Positions 35,901 through 50,900 of a stretch of 64,000 nt of DNA are shown here, one piece after another. Each line of letters begins with the position of its first letter. Position 1 is the stretch's first letter. This DNA comes from Ciona savignyi (lineage: Eukaryota > Chordata > Ascidiacea > Phlebobranchia > Cionidae), in contig CH002564.1 in the NCBI GenBank assembly GCA_000149265.1, forward strand, positions 644,688 to 708,687, given 5' to 3'. The notes below the pieces were generated by a model. It searched no databases and had not been told where the DNA came from. It worked only from the letters and a program-made list of their open reading frames with translations. The position numbers and the translations under genes are program-made.

Positions 35901-38900
35901 GACATTGTCATTACATCCAACTGTTGTGGCTTATGTAGCACAGAATGTATGCCACCCAACTATATTAATGCCCACATATATGGTAATTATCTTTTTTTAG
36001 CTGTATGTGTTTGCCAATAAGTCCACCTTAATAGCAACACGAAGAATTGTGACAACGTTTGATTTTAAAGACCCACATATATGTGTAATATTGTTCTTTT
36101 AGTTGGGTTGCTGGTTGGTTTAAGTATGATTTACAAGTTAAATCCTTGTATTAATATGAAGAAGAATTAACTTTGTATTAGGGTTGCCAAGTATGAAAGA
36201 ATAAAAAGTTGTATAAGAGTGACATGAATGAAATATTTAACATTTGTATTGGGGGTGACCGGCATAAAAGAACTAACACTTTATCAGGAATGCAAGGCAT
36301 GAAAAATTAACATTTGTATAAGGGGTGCCAGCGGTGCACATTGTACATTTAACCCATGAACCCATAACTTTTTGCCATTAAATATGATCAAGGTGTTCTA
36401 TGGATAGGGATGCCCTCACCAAAACCATTTAGTTTCTAAGATTATTCTAGAATTAATCATTTTAAATCAAGAATTTCAATCTGCTCAGCAATAGATATAA
36501 AGAGCAAGAAAAAAACATTTTTTGTTCCACCATTAGCACTAAAATTTATGGAATTTTTGAAATATTTTCCATTTGAATGTGAATTATGGAATATGGGGGT
36601 GTTCCTATCTGTGAAGACAGTAAAATAGTTTGATGGGGTGAATGATAAAAATTAATCGGGGCATGGTTTATCTTCATTAACCAATGCGCTAAACTGTGCC
36701 AAAGTTAAATAAACAACAGTCAGATAATGTTTAAAAAATCAATAAACCTGTGACCTCTCTGTGTGTCTTGGATTCAAATGAGCCAATTAGTTCTGTGTGG
36801 TATGGAACCACATTGCAACACAACCATATTACATTATATTCTCAATCTCGTGTTGTATGCAAAGCGATTTTGAACAAATACATTTAAAGTATAATGTATA
36901 TATATGTAAATAATTAACAATTACAAGGCAATGTTGGCTGATAGGGCATTGGAAAATGGTGAAGATAGGAAAGCAGAGAATTAAGGAAAGTTTTACTTGC
37001 AGGAAGTTACCCATGCTACTGAGATTTAGGTTATCAATTTTATGAAGCCCTGATTAAATTTTCATATTTTTATCTGTAATTTGTCTTATTGCCACTCCCT
37101 TTTTGCAAATAAAAAAAATTGCAAAAATAAAAACAAATAAAAATTGCAAAATCGGATGCTTTTTTTATGTTAAAAAAACAGTTAAAATTACTTATATCCA
37201 TACCTCTTAACCGAGTAAGAGGCTTTTATGACTAGACCCAGCGCTATTGTAGACCCGACCCCACTATTGCACCTAACCATCATACTTCCAGACAAAGCTT
37301 CACACTGTGAACAGCATCACAAACTTAAGCAACGATCTCACTGCCAACGCCAACAGCTTAATTAACGTGGTCAAAGACACCCCCGAAATGACGCGGAAGC
37401 AGATACAAGACATTGACGTGACCGTCAAAAAAGGTGAGAAATTAACAATCGAAAACATTTAGGCATCCACTATTAGGGAATAGTTAAGTTTGGTTTAGTC
37501 GTTGTCTATGTTTTTCTCTTTTAAAGGGGAGTTTTTCTCTCTCCTTTTTAAAAACTGAAAAAACACAATTAAAAGAACACATAATTGGTTCTAGTGACAT
37601 AAAAAAACAGTGGTAAAAGGAAAAAAGAGCTTTACTGAGTACAAATGTATGTATGTGTAAAATAAACACCTAAGTGTCATCATATATATACGCATGTCCA
37701 TAAACACATGCACACATAGTGAATTAAAGCATTTTCCAGGACACCTTTAATTACAACGTTTGTACATTTTAACTTTGGCTATCGGCTGTCAAACAAGCAG
37801 TGTAATTTGCATATACATTTTAACCCTAAATCTTAAAAAATCTTGTATACTGGTATGTAATCGTTATCCAAGCCATCCATTTGTAAATGTATTATAAATA
37901 TTACTTATAACTTGTTATGAGATTAATCATAACTTGACAAAATTTGACCAAAAAACATATCAAGTTAAAATAGAGTGTAAATACCATTGTCTGTTAAATA
38001 TTGTCTTCTTTTTATTTTCATAGCACAAATTGTAGAAGTAGCCGTGTTTGTCATTAGTCGTGGTAAAGAACCATGAAAAGCACACACATTAAAAGTTGTG
38101 AAACTAAAATGATCACAAAAAAGTTCATGTTTTGATTAAAAGTTCACTTACCTTGTCTAAATGTGGTGCACTAAGGCCAATACTGCGCATTGATTGTTGC
38201 ACTTGTAAAACAATTTTATTTTTCTGTAAAATAAAAACCACAAAAACATTGTACTTTAAAAAAAGAAAAAATACTTTTACTTTTAAGAAAAGAAAAAAAT
38301 ACTTTTACTTTAAAAATAGAAAATTATACTTGTCCCGAGATGATTGTTGTACTTGTACCACGCTTAAGTACACTTTCCGTGCTTCAGGTTCAAAGGACGA
38401 AACCCCAGAAATGCGGGCAGCCAAGCGTCAAATGTTGGACGCGTTGAAGACTCACAAAACCGATCTCGAAGACCGTCTGTATGACAAAGTCCAGGAGTTG
38501 AAGCAGCTTTGCCTCAGAGAAGCGGTTGGTTGAGATTATGCTGTGTAGCATTGAACATTTGTACTTTTCAAAGCATTTCGCAAGTTGGGTTTCCACTGAT
38601 TAAGCAAAAATACTTTACACTTAACTGAAACGAATTATTTAAAATTCAGCAATTTCCACTCCTTGCCACTTCACATTGACATGGGAGACTTAAATGAAAT
38701 ACTGCATTTAAAAAGGATATTTTTTATTTAAAAATGAAATATTACATATACTAAAATGAAGTACCGGTATATAATGAAATCCAGGATTTCAGTTTTCACC
38801 TCTAAAATTTGGTTATTTGCCTCACTGACAGCTTTGTTGCTTCATTAGTGCAAACCCAGCATCAATCTTACATTCACAGACCACAATATTTCTCCCATTA

Positions 38901-41900
38901 CTGTTTTTGCTCATCAGTAACATTTAGTTTGACAGAAAAACTTAGCACATAATATTTCCCATTTACAGTACATTTTGATTTGTTAGCTGCTGTTTTTCTT
39001 ATAAATCGTAGTTTGATTGGGTGATTATAATTATAATTTGGACTTTTTATCCTTTTTTTTTAATTTTTAAAAATTCTTATTTAGCTCTAAAATGATAAAC
39101 TTCATAAAGCAAATACTTACACAGAGGCTAACAAACAAGACAAATTTTATGCTGAAAATGCTCTAGAAGCATGCCAGACATAATTCTTCAACCCGAGATG
39201 CTTTTTTAAATTCGGCGTGGGTTATTTTTATTCTTTTTTGTACTTTTTTGCTCTTGTTTAATGGGTAACAGTGTTCCATTCACACAGGATCTTATCGGCA
39301 AGTTGCCCCAGGAATACATTCGATACATGGACGCCGGAGAAAAGCAACCCAAGATAAAAAAGCGAATCGGTGCAGAGTTCAAGGTCAAACTACGCAACAA
39401 GGCAAACCACAACGTAAGCCTACTTACAAAATGATCTAAACTCGCAATCCAATATTTATAACCATTTAAATTAAATCGTATCTTCCCATTTCATGTAGTG
39501 ATTACTTTCACAATCTGTATAAAGAAGTTGTTCTTTATTTCAATCTTACAACTGAAATCGATGGCTGTCAGTTGTCTCTTTCCATATCGAATTTTTCTGT
39601 TTATAAATGAAAAGTGGGACGGCGATAAACTGATATACTTAATCACATTTTTTTAGTTTTAAATAGTTTAAATTAACAGAGTTTTAAATAAAGCAAAAAT
39701 TAAAAGAACTATTAATTTCATGTCGATATGCTATACTGTTAGTACTAGATTTGCTGAGCTTACATTTAAATCTAAGAGTCTGTGTAATGGGTAAAACGGT
39801 GGCATTGGGAAACTTTTTTATATTATGCCGCCCTGCATTTTTATATAGGGGTGTCATGCCGCCCCTATCTCCCCTGGAATTGGCAACTATGGTTGTCCTA
39901 TTGTCTCTGCTGACAAGGTAAACAAGTATTTCAGTTGGGCCGGTTAAATTACAGCAACAACAAGGCACAAACACCACTGTCAATAGCCTTGGTAAACCAT
40001 CTGTTTAAGTGTTTGCCGCAGTATTTCTGTTAAACGAAGATTTTTTATCCCACATGGCTGATCTAAAACAGACATGGGCAAACTACGGTCCGCAGGCCAA
40101 ATGTACCTTATTTCTAAGTTTTTTTATTCTCCATTGACAAACAATATGCTAGTGGCGGATCCATGAATAGTTTTGGCTGGCCAGTCTAAAACTAAAATAA
40201 TTTTGGCCCCTGATCCAGAAAGTGTGCCTTCTCCTGTTCTAATTCACCCACCATCCCAATCTAACACTTTTAGATATGTTCCTTTTGGTCATAATGTAGT
40301 ACAATATTCTATTCTAAACCCCATCTTATCCACATTAGTCTCAATCTGAAACCCCATGTTACCCCGCAGAAAAAGGATTTCCCCTATTACCCTATGATAA
40401 CCCCCAAAAATTGATTTTCCATTTAACCCCATCCTAAACCCCACATTATTCCCATTAGTCTCAATCTGAAACCCCACGTTACCCCGCAGGAAAAGAATTT
40501 CCCCTATTACCCTATGATAACCCCCAAAAATTGATTTCCCATATCACCCCATCCTAAACCCCACATTATTCCCATTAGACCCAATCTGAAACCCCACGTT
40601 ACTCAACAGGAAAAAGACTTCCCCACATCAGTGACAGCCGCGTCATCATCTTCATCCGGGTTCAGCTCGGAAGCTGCCGACGCCTCGGATGAACTCACCC
40701 AGCTCGAGACCGAGTTCGAGCTTCTCACACAAATCGCGAGCGCAGCGAAAAAACTCGCTTCTGATCCGAACACTAGAGGGCGTACGAGGACCAAGCGATT
40801 TAAGTCGTACAAAAAGACGATGGAAAAGTTGCAGGTAAAAACCGTGTTGGTTGTAATGTTTAAATGTTCGGTTGTATGCATTTGATGTTATGAATACGCA
40901 GGTGTGTATTCCATTTAAAAAAACAATTTTTATATGTTCGGGCATATTTCATGAAATCATATATGTAGTCTACAAAGACATAATGACGATAATTTAGAGG
41001 TAAACAAAGTCATGGTGTTTATTAAATAAATATATTGTTTGATTTTCAGTTGCCATTGTATGCAGAACTTTATTAGTCCCCACTGGGTATTTGTCCAGCT
41101 GTGGTAACCCATTTGACACAACAATAGAACAAACCGTACCAGAATAAAGGGGAAAATAAATATGCTTTTCTTTCTAATTTCTGTAAAACAAACAGAAAAC
41201 ACAGCGTAAACGTTTTATAAGGGTAGCTAGAGAACAGGTAGCTAGAGACTTAAATTCAGCTGTGCCTGTGTCCAATACCCGAGCTTTCATTTATGGTTGA
41301 TATTTCCACCACAAAAAATTTATTTTTCATAATATACAATTTATTTCGTCATTTTTAATGACACATACAGCAATTGATACAACCTAGACAAACAAGACTA
41401 ACATGTTAAGCTGATAAATTATAAATCATTGTGTTCAAATGTGTATTTTATATAACTTCGATTTATTAACATCAAACAATTCCCAAGTGTGTTGCATATG
41501 TGGCATGTGTTGCGTCTAAATCAATGTTCACTCAAATGCCCTGCAGGCATATAGATTGTACCGGCAAAGTCATAATTATTCGAAAGCATGTTTTTCATCA
41601 AATATGTGCCAATTTAAACTAGCATTTTCAGTGATATGTTAATCAGTGGCCAAGCACAACTTTTCTTGGCCAATTTGATTTATTAGGGTTCAGTGAAAAT
41701 ATGACTCTAGAACAGTGCCCAGCAACCTTTTTTCACTCAAGGCACATTTAGAAACTTACTAAAATGGATGGCACGTTGCAGTCAAACCTGTTAAAAATAA
41801 ATTAATAACAGTATCTAAAAGGTCTTCTGACAAGCTATATACATTTAATATTACATTTGCGAAGTGTCTGATAGCCTAAATATTCAAAGTTGCAAAAACT

Positions 41901-44900
41901 AAATTTCTTTTTATTTGGTAAAACGGTATTGAAAAAAAGATTCTTGTTTTCCCACTACACAACTAGCATTGTCTTGTGACACAGTAGTTTGCCACCACAC
42001 ACTTGTTGCAGAGCACTGCTCTAGAACTCTTAATTTATGAAAAGACTGATATGTTTTAATTGTTTGTGTGAGTAATTTTGCTGTACAAGGTCTACCATAC
42101 TTAATTGCTGAATAATTACAAACTAGATTTTTTCTGTCCTTTGAACCCGTGAAACCAAAGCTCTGTATTTGTTTGCTAAGCCAAGAACAGGCATTGCAAC
42201 TATGTCTAGTTTATAGGTGCTATAACAAGGTTGTATTTAACTAATGAAAGGAAACTCATACCTGACAAGGGGTTGTTTGTGAATTGCATTTCTTAGTGTG
42301 TGGTTTCATTCATTTTCATTGTAATATTAAAAGCTAGTCATATTTTTGGTTCTTACTAGTATAGCGTGGTTGTAGTAGTTTTTGCATGTGCATTATTTGA
42401 CCCTCAAGCTCTCTAAAGCTGGGTTGAAGTTAGCATAAATGGTATATGATTACCTTGGCCCCCAAAACCCCAAAGCTGGGTTAAAATTAGCACTAATGGT
42501 TTGCGATTTCCTTAACCCCAGAGCCCCACATTAACTCAACCACGCATTATTAGGGTGTCTTTCTTTTTGCAACATTACCCCAAAGTTGTCCCGCCCCCAC
42601 TTACCAACTTGATTCCAGAATGTCGAGAACAAGATCAATGTCCTCCGGAAACGATGCGGACAGAAACCATCGGAGCGTGCGTCAATGCTCATNNNNNNNN
42701 NNNNNNNNNNNNNNNNNNNNNNNNNNNNNNNNNNNNNNNNNNNNNNNNNNNNNNNNNNNNNNNNNNNNNNNNNNNNNNNNNNNNNNNNNNNNGATTAGTA
42801 TCAACGATGGGACTGAATCAGGAAGAAGTTCCTTCTCGGATGGTGAGTCTTCACTTAAATCTATTTCTGTTTGTTTTTGGGTAAAATAATGTCAAAATTA
42901 AAATTATTTTGCAGTATTATTCGAAATTGAAATTATTTTGGAGTATTATTCCAAATTAAAATTATTTTGGAGTATTATTGCAAATTAAAAATTATTTTGG
43001 AGTGTTATTCCAAATTAAAAATTATTTTGGAGTATTATTTAAAATTGAAATTTCTTTGGAGTATTATTTGAAATTGAAATTATTTTGGAGTATTATTCGA
43101 AATTGAAATTATTTTGGAGTATTATTGGTAAATAATGTAATATTAAAATGGGGGTGTCTATCTCTGTTTGAGCGATGTATTTTCACTATATGATAGGATA
43201 TTTATGTGAATGGGATTGGAAAAATGCAAGTGGTGTTTACACATGGAAAATCATCAGATTAACTTATAAATACATAAATGTTTTAACGCTTTGACGCGCC
43301 CTACAATGGGTTACCAGAGCTGTCACATTTGTATATGACTGATAAATTCCTTCAGTTTAAACAAAACCTATCATTTCACTAAGTTCAGGTGGTTAAATAA
43401 TGTAGAGATTAAAATTATTTTGTGGTGATAATGGTAAATAATATATAAATTGTTATGGGGGTGTCTATCTCTGTTTGAATGTTGGATTTTCAGAGCAGAA
43501 TGAGATATTTATGTTCCATCCATGTGAATAAGAAAACGCAAGGGAGGTTTAATTATTTTCAATAAAGTTATGATTAGTGTTGGGGGCAGGGTTGGAATTT
43601 TTTTTTACTTTAAGTGAGCAGTTTTCCTTATTTCCTTCACGCACTGACGTATATTCATACAATTCATGTCAAATCATATATCACATATACAAATGCCAAA
43701 GCCGAAAATATAGTAAAAATATACATAATTTGCATGAAAAGGCTAAAAGCAAATTAAAACAAAGACACAAGTCAAATATAACTAGTACGTTTCTTAGAAT
43801 TGCAGACAAAATTTTTCTCATGCACAGCTTAGTGCTTTAAAGTAAGCACAAAATTTAGAAAATGAGTTAATAGGGCAGTGGGTTTTGTGCAGTGTGTAAA
43901 ATAAAACGAAGATGTAATTTTAACCCTGTGTATTCCTATCGGGTGATATAGAATATGGGATAACATGGCCGTCCTGAATATACAGTGTATAAAATGAAGT
44001 TTTATTTTAAACTTCTTTATATTCCTACCTAAAAATGAACAACCCTGCACCACCAGGTTAATTTCATATGGCAGCCTTAAGCATACTGCAGTGTATAAAA
44101 TGAAGTTTTATTTTAAACTCTTTATATGCCTACTCTAAATTGAACAACCCACCACCAGGTATTCTGTTGGATGATGATACCTCGCTCAGCAGTGGGGGAG
44201 ACGCACTATCCACCCACAGCACCCCAGCCATCCTCAACCGGGGTTACCCCTCTCACCCCGCCTCGGAGATAATGGGGAGGAGGCAGATGTCAGTGGGGGT
44301 TGATGTCAGCGAACCATCCCTTGTACACAGGTGATTAATGGTTTGGGTTAGGATTTTGACTGGTAGAGGGTGGGGAAAAGGGTCATTTTATGGTGTGAAC
44401 AACAGCTGTTTTATAGGGTAGGAAAATAAATCCTTTTTAAGGGTGTGAGAATTAGGTCATTTTAGGGGGTTACAAAATAAGTCATGTTTATGGTTTGGAA
44501 AAACAACTGTCGATTTAGGGGTGGCAAAATAAATCATTTTTTTAATATATAATTTTGGGGGTTACAAAACTAGTTTTTTTTAAGAAGTGTGTGAATGTTA
44601 GAAAATATAAAGTACTCGACTTGACTTTTTCGTGGATTTGCTGAGTTATGTGACTTGGCCACATTGACTTGATTGGACAAAAATATGGTGCCGTAACCCT
44701 CACTACCCCTACAGATCGCTCACCCCTCCCCCATCATTCGAACGAGCCCCCAACATCACCCCCGAGAAAGCACAAAACAACCACCACGAGACCAACCACG
44801 GACAACACTCCGTTTCCAGAAGTTCCTTAGACTCCAAAGATCCAAACATCCCAATAAGAAACTGGATTCGAAATAAATGGGAACCGATAAGGTATGATGG

Positions 44901-47900
44901 TTATTCGCTTGTTGGCAGTGTGCTGAGGGTAAAAGATCTCAGCAGGGGGTCTGCTGAGGGTGTCCCACAAGAACAAATGGTCTGTTTCCTTTTGGCAGCA
45001 GCCATTGTAAGATTACAGTTACAGCTCTGAAAATACCTTTTTAAAAATAATTTTGATATTTTGATTACGATTTTGAAAAAAAGGAAAATGAAGATTTTGA
45101 TACATATTTATAGATTTTGATATAAATTGACATAAGAATACATATTGTGATTAATTGATGATTACAGATTTTTCATATATTGAGCATTCTAATTTTCGAA
45201 TCAAGTTATTTTTATAATGTTCCCAACTCACTTGTTATACAGGGTGAAACCAACACGGGGTTGGGGAGAATCTTCGCTGGACGACAGCATTGAAACCGGG
45301 TCTACTACGAGCCGGAGCAGCGGGACCAACCCCGATGACCCATCTTTACAAGTGAGTGCGTGCGGGGGTGGGGGGGGGGCAGTTTTTGTATGGACTCTAG
45401 GATTCATCAGGCTTTAAAGCAAGATTACTGGACCCAGTATGCCACCATGAACACACAGGGGACAATGTACTTTGTAATTTCAATCAAATGATTTAAAATG
45501 AAATCAGCACTTTTATGTTTTATATTAGTCCATAATTTTCCTATCACCATCGCAGCCATACAATTCCACTTGTAACCATAAATTGAATTCCAATTATAAC
45601 AAAACTATCTTATCTTCAGCAAAGGAAATCGAACCACGCTGACCCCTCTAGAGTCCCCACCAAACCCGGTTTGAAACAGAAACCCCCGAGCTCAGAAAGT
45701 CTTCATTCATCCAGCGCCAATAGCAACCAGAACAACCACAACCTCCGTCGATCCTCATCCAGAGATGCTGCGTTTGATCCCACCAAGCTGAAACGCGATG
45801 TAAGTAGCTGTGTTATTGTGTGGGGAAAGAACATATTAAGGCATTTTTCGGTGACACCTTATTCCATTTTAAGTAAGTAAATGTCTTATTGTGTGTGTGA
45901 CTTTCCATTCCATTTTAAGACATTTTAGTATGACACCTTATTCCATTTTTAAAAATTTTAGGATGACACCTTGTTCTATTTTTGAATGATTTGTTTAATC
46001 AACATTCCAAACACTGCGATATAAAATTGTTTTGCTTGCAATGTATCATTATAACACATAATGTGAATTGTGATGTACAGTAATTGTAGAAATAGTATTT
46101 GTACTATTCTCATCCTATCATTTTTCTCATTAGCTTACCTGTTTCCACATGGTCATAACTGGGTGATTCTTGCTTTACACGCAATATAATTACTGCAAAG
46201 ACAACATTCAGGGTAGGATAGGTTGGAATACTTCTCTGTGCCTCAGTAGATTGGTTAGAATACTAACGTGTACCCCTGCCGGTGTCACAAGAATGAAAAC
46301 TGCAACCTTATGTTCCAAATTACACCCCACTCACCAATAATTTAACATTCTGCTTCATATGACTTAATAATATAAACTGAAAAGAAAAGATTTCATGCTT
46401 AACCTTTGCAGGTCAGCGACAGTGCTCTGTCTGAGCTGTCAATCAAAAGCAACCCGGTCCGCTCGAATTCAATGGATGCTGATATAAAGTTTAAGGACGA
46501 GCGGCGGATTGACAACCTCCCAAAGATCCAAGAGCTTTCTCCTCCAAGCACCGATCACTTCCGGAAGAGAAGCTCAAGTTTCACCGAATCCCCATCCCAC
46601 CATGTCCTCCTGACCAACCGAAAAACCGGGAATAAAAACCAATTTTCGAGAGCGAAAGGTGCCAACAAAGGGCATGATTTAACAGGGAATTACCCTACCC
46701 AATTGGGTGAGAGAACCTCACCAGCGAATGCGGGGGAAAAGGGTCAAAGTGGCCCCGGCCTGCAACCCGCCATGTTCGACACGAACCTCAATATTAGGAT
46801 GTATTTGACAAGGAGCTCGGGTCACTTATCGCTTGCAACCCCCTCCAGTCATCAGACAACGGCGGCGGGGATGGGACACCCCCAACCGACCCCTGCTGAG
46901 AACTTATACCCCCAACACACTGCCAACATTGCGAGGAATAACCAACCAAGTAACTACTCGACGATGCACGCGCGATACCCAGTGGATAATGTACGGATTA
47001 TACCAGCCAACCACGCAAACAATGAATACCTGCAAGCTGTACATATCCCAAGCTACCAACAGTATTTGCTGAATCAGCATGCAGCGTATCAACAACAGCA
47101 GGTATGTTAATTGATATCTTGATTTGAATTTAATGAGAAATAATAGAAATTACTTGTACTAGTAGACTCACATCTATGGTAGTGTCATATCTTGTGTTAG
47201 AAGAAAAATCACTGCGCCATTTTTCCCTTTACATTTTAATCCAGTGTTATTAGTTTTTAACATGCCTGTAAGTGGGAAAAATCACAAACCAAAACTGATA
47301 AGTTTCGGCCTGGGCGAAAGGGTACACTTTACACTGTTGGCTTTTAAATATCAAATATTGGACGAATATGTCATTTGTATCACACTAGATGGAAAAATCA
47401 ACATTGGCGTTTATATGTGTTTACTCAATATATACACATGTCTTCCCATTCCCAATATACTTGATATTAATACAAGGATATTAAAACCATTAGAGTGAGA
47501 AACGAAACATACACACACTCAAGGAAAGCAGACAAGAGTTGTTATTCATGAGCACTCATGTGAACTATTTGCTCAAAACGTTTAATGAAACATTCCATCA
47601 AGGCACATTCAATTGTACTGATTCGGCCTAGAATTTCTTTTTACAACCACATTTTCAAGTGCCGCAATTCACACTAATTAAGTTTAACTACCATTGTCTC
47701 GCCCCCTTAGACAATAATTAAAAATCTCCATTTTTAGTCCATAAAAACATCATTTAAGATTCACCATTTCCAGTGCTTTACGACAACAATTAAGAACCAT
47801 CATTTTCCAGTATTTTAAAACGTCAATTAATACCACCATTTATAGTCCATAAAACCACCATTTAAGAACCACCAGTTTCAGTCCATAAAAACACTAAGAA

Positions 47901-50900
47901 AGAACCACAGTCCTTTAACGAACCAGTTAACAAACACCGTTTCGAATCTTAAAACGCCAGAAGTTTACCCCTCATTTCACTGTCTATTGACCTCTTCCCC
48001 CCCCCCAGCACACACACATGGAGCCGGGAATGACGACTGCACAGCGGGACATACTGAACAACGAGGTGTACCAGGATATAGGGATGGGCTGGGTTCCCCC
48101 ACTCCATGAGTACGGCAGCAGGGCAAGTGTGGTGGAAAGTGCAAACGCGCAATACAAAAAAGAGGTGAGTTGAAATAGCAAAAGCGCAAGGGGTAGTGTT
48201 ATAATATGGTCAATCATCAGATTATTGTGTCTCGCATCATCGGATTACCGGCAATCGTCATATTACCGTATCACCACAGTCGTTTTACTGAATTGTGTAT
48301 TCATAATAATTAGAACATTTTTAAAATATTAGATCGACCTAATAAACCACTCGGTTCAGACTGATAAGTACATTGTCTTGGTGTTGGTGGTAAAACATAT
48401 TAGACTAAACATGCATTGGCATATTCTTATTGATTCAAAAGTTGTCATAACATCTTGTTCATGCAAACTCCTGTGCCAGGACCTTAGCTGATGCTAAATC
48501 AAATAGTTTTTAATACTATGTGAAAGAGCCGCATGAGTTCAGCCAAATTTGCCTAAACTCCTTTCCTCCTCTAAGAGGAGAAAACTCCTCTTTCCTCCCT
48601 CCAGGAGGAGCAAACTCCTATTCCCCCTCCCCCAGTAAGAGCAAACTCCTCCTCCCCCTCCAGGAGGTTTATTCAGTCCTTCTCAAGGAGGATGCAAACT
48701 TCTCGAGATTTATCATATATCTTACTGATGCTAAATACTCTTCCAGGACATCCAACTGATGCTGAAGGACCACATCGCCACCAAGAGATCATCCTCCAGC
48801 ACAAACGAAACCCAGAAACGGATTCGGGAACAATACATCGCTCAGAAGAGAAATGACGAGAATCGACAGGTAATTAGCAACTATCAAGCGGAAAATGACA
48901 AAATAGAAATACTTAATTTTGATTAAAAATGATCAGTGAAAAAAAGAAATACTTAGAAACTTCCTAAAAAATAGAAAAATAGAAACTTCCTAAATTAAGA
49001 AAATTAAGAAATTTTATTGCTTGCCATTATTTTCTTTCAACTGCAAAAAAGGCTTCTACTTCATTTTATGATGGCTATTTTATTGTGGTAACCAACCATC
49101 CACAGAAGCCTCAACAGATGCAGAAATCTTGGTCAGATTACCAGAAGCAGTTATTAATGCCGAAGGGGAGGACGAATATCTTTCTTCACAAACCCCCACC
49201 CGCACCCCCTCCACATACCAAACCTCTACAAGGTAACTTGTTTGTTGGCTAGCACTAATATTGAATCATCAGTATTTAAACGTAAAGACTTATGGTATCT
49301 GCCACCCTAAAATGCTTTCTCCTGACTATTTGAGCCTTTAGTTAATCGGATAGTCCTGTTTGTTTTGTGTATGACCAAGGATAGACATTAAGTGTTTATA
49401 AGGTTATAACGTGGTAATTGTCAGATTACTACAGTTGATTTGCTGTTGCAATTGTAGTGTGTTGTTTATTTGATTACTTCAGTTATAAATGACTTATTTG
49501 TACCTACTGGAATAAAACGCTCAAAAAATGTCTTTTTTAAGAACATAACAGTGCATAAAGCGGCCATGGTGAAATTTTATTCTTATAATTATTGATGATA
49601 CCATTAACCATTAAAGTGTATAAAACTTGCATCTAATATGAATATGTTATTTAAATTCGCCTATGATTGATATTGTGCATCCATACCTGTCATTAAGAAA
49701 GATTTAATGTAACAGCATAATTTTAACATATGTGCTGGAATAATGCATGTCTGATGTTTTATGGAAATGCATTGTTCTCCTTGTAAAAACAAACTAAATT
49801 ATGTAGCTTTGGGTCCTGGTTTCGAATCCAGACCCGATAAAATAAAATTACACTGCATTTGTACTACATCGTTATCCTAACTGCACGTACATTAACATGG
49901 CATGCGACTCACGTAATAACCTACTTACCAGCGCCCGGGGAGCAGCAATATTATAACACCATCCATCCTACAACCCGGCATGAAGATGAGATGAAACAGC
50001 GAATCCTACTTAACCATTACACCATGCACGAAACTCATACCGACCCGCTCGATTACGTTCACCCGCCCGACGCCCAAGCTCCCTTGCGCGCGCCACGCAT
50101 CCGCCAGTATTACGATCCGCGACATTTCTCGGTCTCCGCAGCGCCGTCTAGCGGACGGCAGATTCCACACCGCATGATGTCCGACCCGACTCTGCTGGAA
50201 ACCAAGACGGTACAGAGCAACGGAAATAATTCCCCGCAAGCTGATTCGAACGACACGAGGTAAGTCTGACACAACTACCACTCCTGTATAACAATCTAGG
50301 TGCTTCGTATGTATGCACGATATTAAAAAAGGTCTTTAAAATCGTCACATGCACGATCTTACAAAAGGCGTTTTCCACCTAACCCTGCCTCCAAAATAAT
50401 AATTAAAAAACACAATAACCAAACTAACCAACTCCGCCTTGGTGACCGTTTTCCCGTTGAATGAATTTAGTCACTTCACGATCGACCTAACAGCTTGTTG
50501 TAAACTCTTTCTGTAATCCTCTTTGTGTGCATGATATGCAGGTCTAATGCTGGGGCAGGATATTCTTCTCTTTCCAATATTAATCGCTTGTTTTGTTCTT
50601 TGCTTATTGAAATCTTCTTGAATCGTCTTGGTGCCCGTGTTCTTTCCTTGCAACGACCCCTTTATAACCGCTTCTTCGTGCATGCGAATGGCACTATTCA
50701 ATCCGCTGGACTCACATCTGAATTCACCGCATGAGGTAAAGTCCTCGTCCACTTAGATTTCAGCGCGCCGACGCTGATACCTCCAACGCCGAGGACGAAG
50801 AGACGGTGGTGATCCAGTCACTAACAAAGAGCCCTGAAGGCCATCCTGTTAGCGTGTTCACTGTCACCAAGAGCGCTCCGAGCACCCCCCTACCCCAGCG

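Noticed and set aside
42895-43135. Regularly spaced repeat that could be mistaken for a CRISPR array
   Set aside because: Units are contiguous 30-bp tandem copies without unique spacers, in an intron of an animal gene.
48520-48759. 79-codon open frame preceding FRMD4 exon 23
   Set aside because: It is the translated intron minisatellite and is out of frame with exon 23.
50471-50752. 93-codon open frame on the minus strand in FRMD4 intron 25
   Set aside because: It looks fairly protein-like, but begins at GTG and has no clear splice sites or homology. The plus-strand reading of the same piece ends in a stop and does not fit FRMD4 phase.
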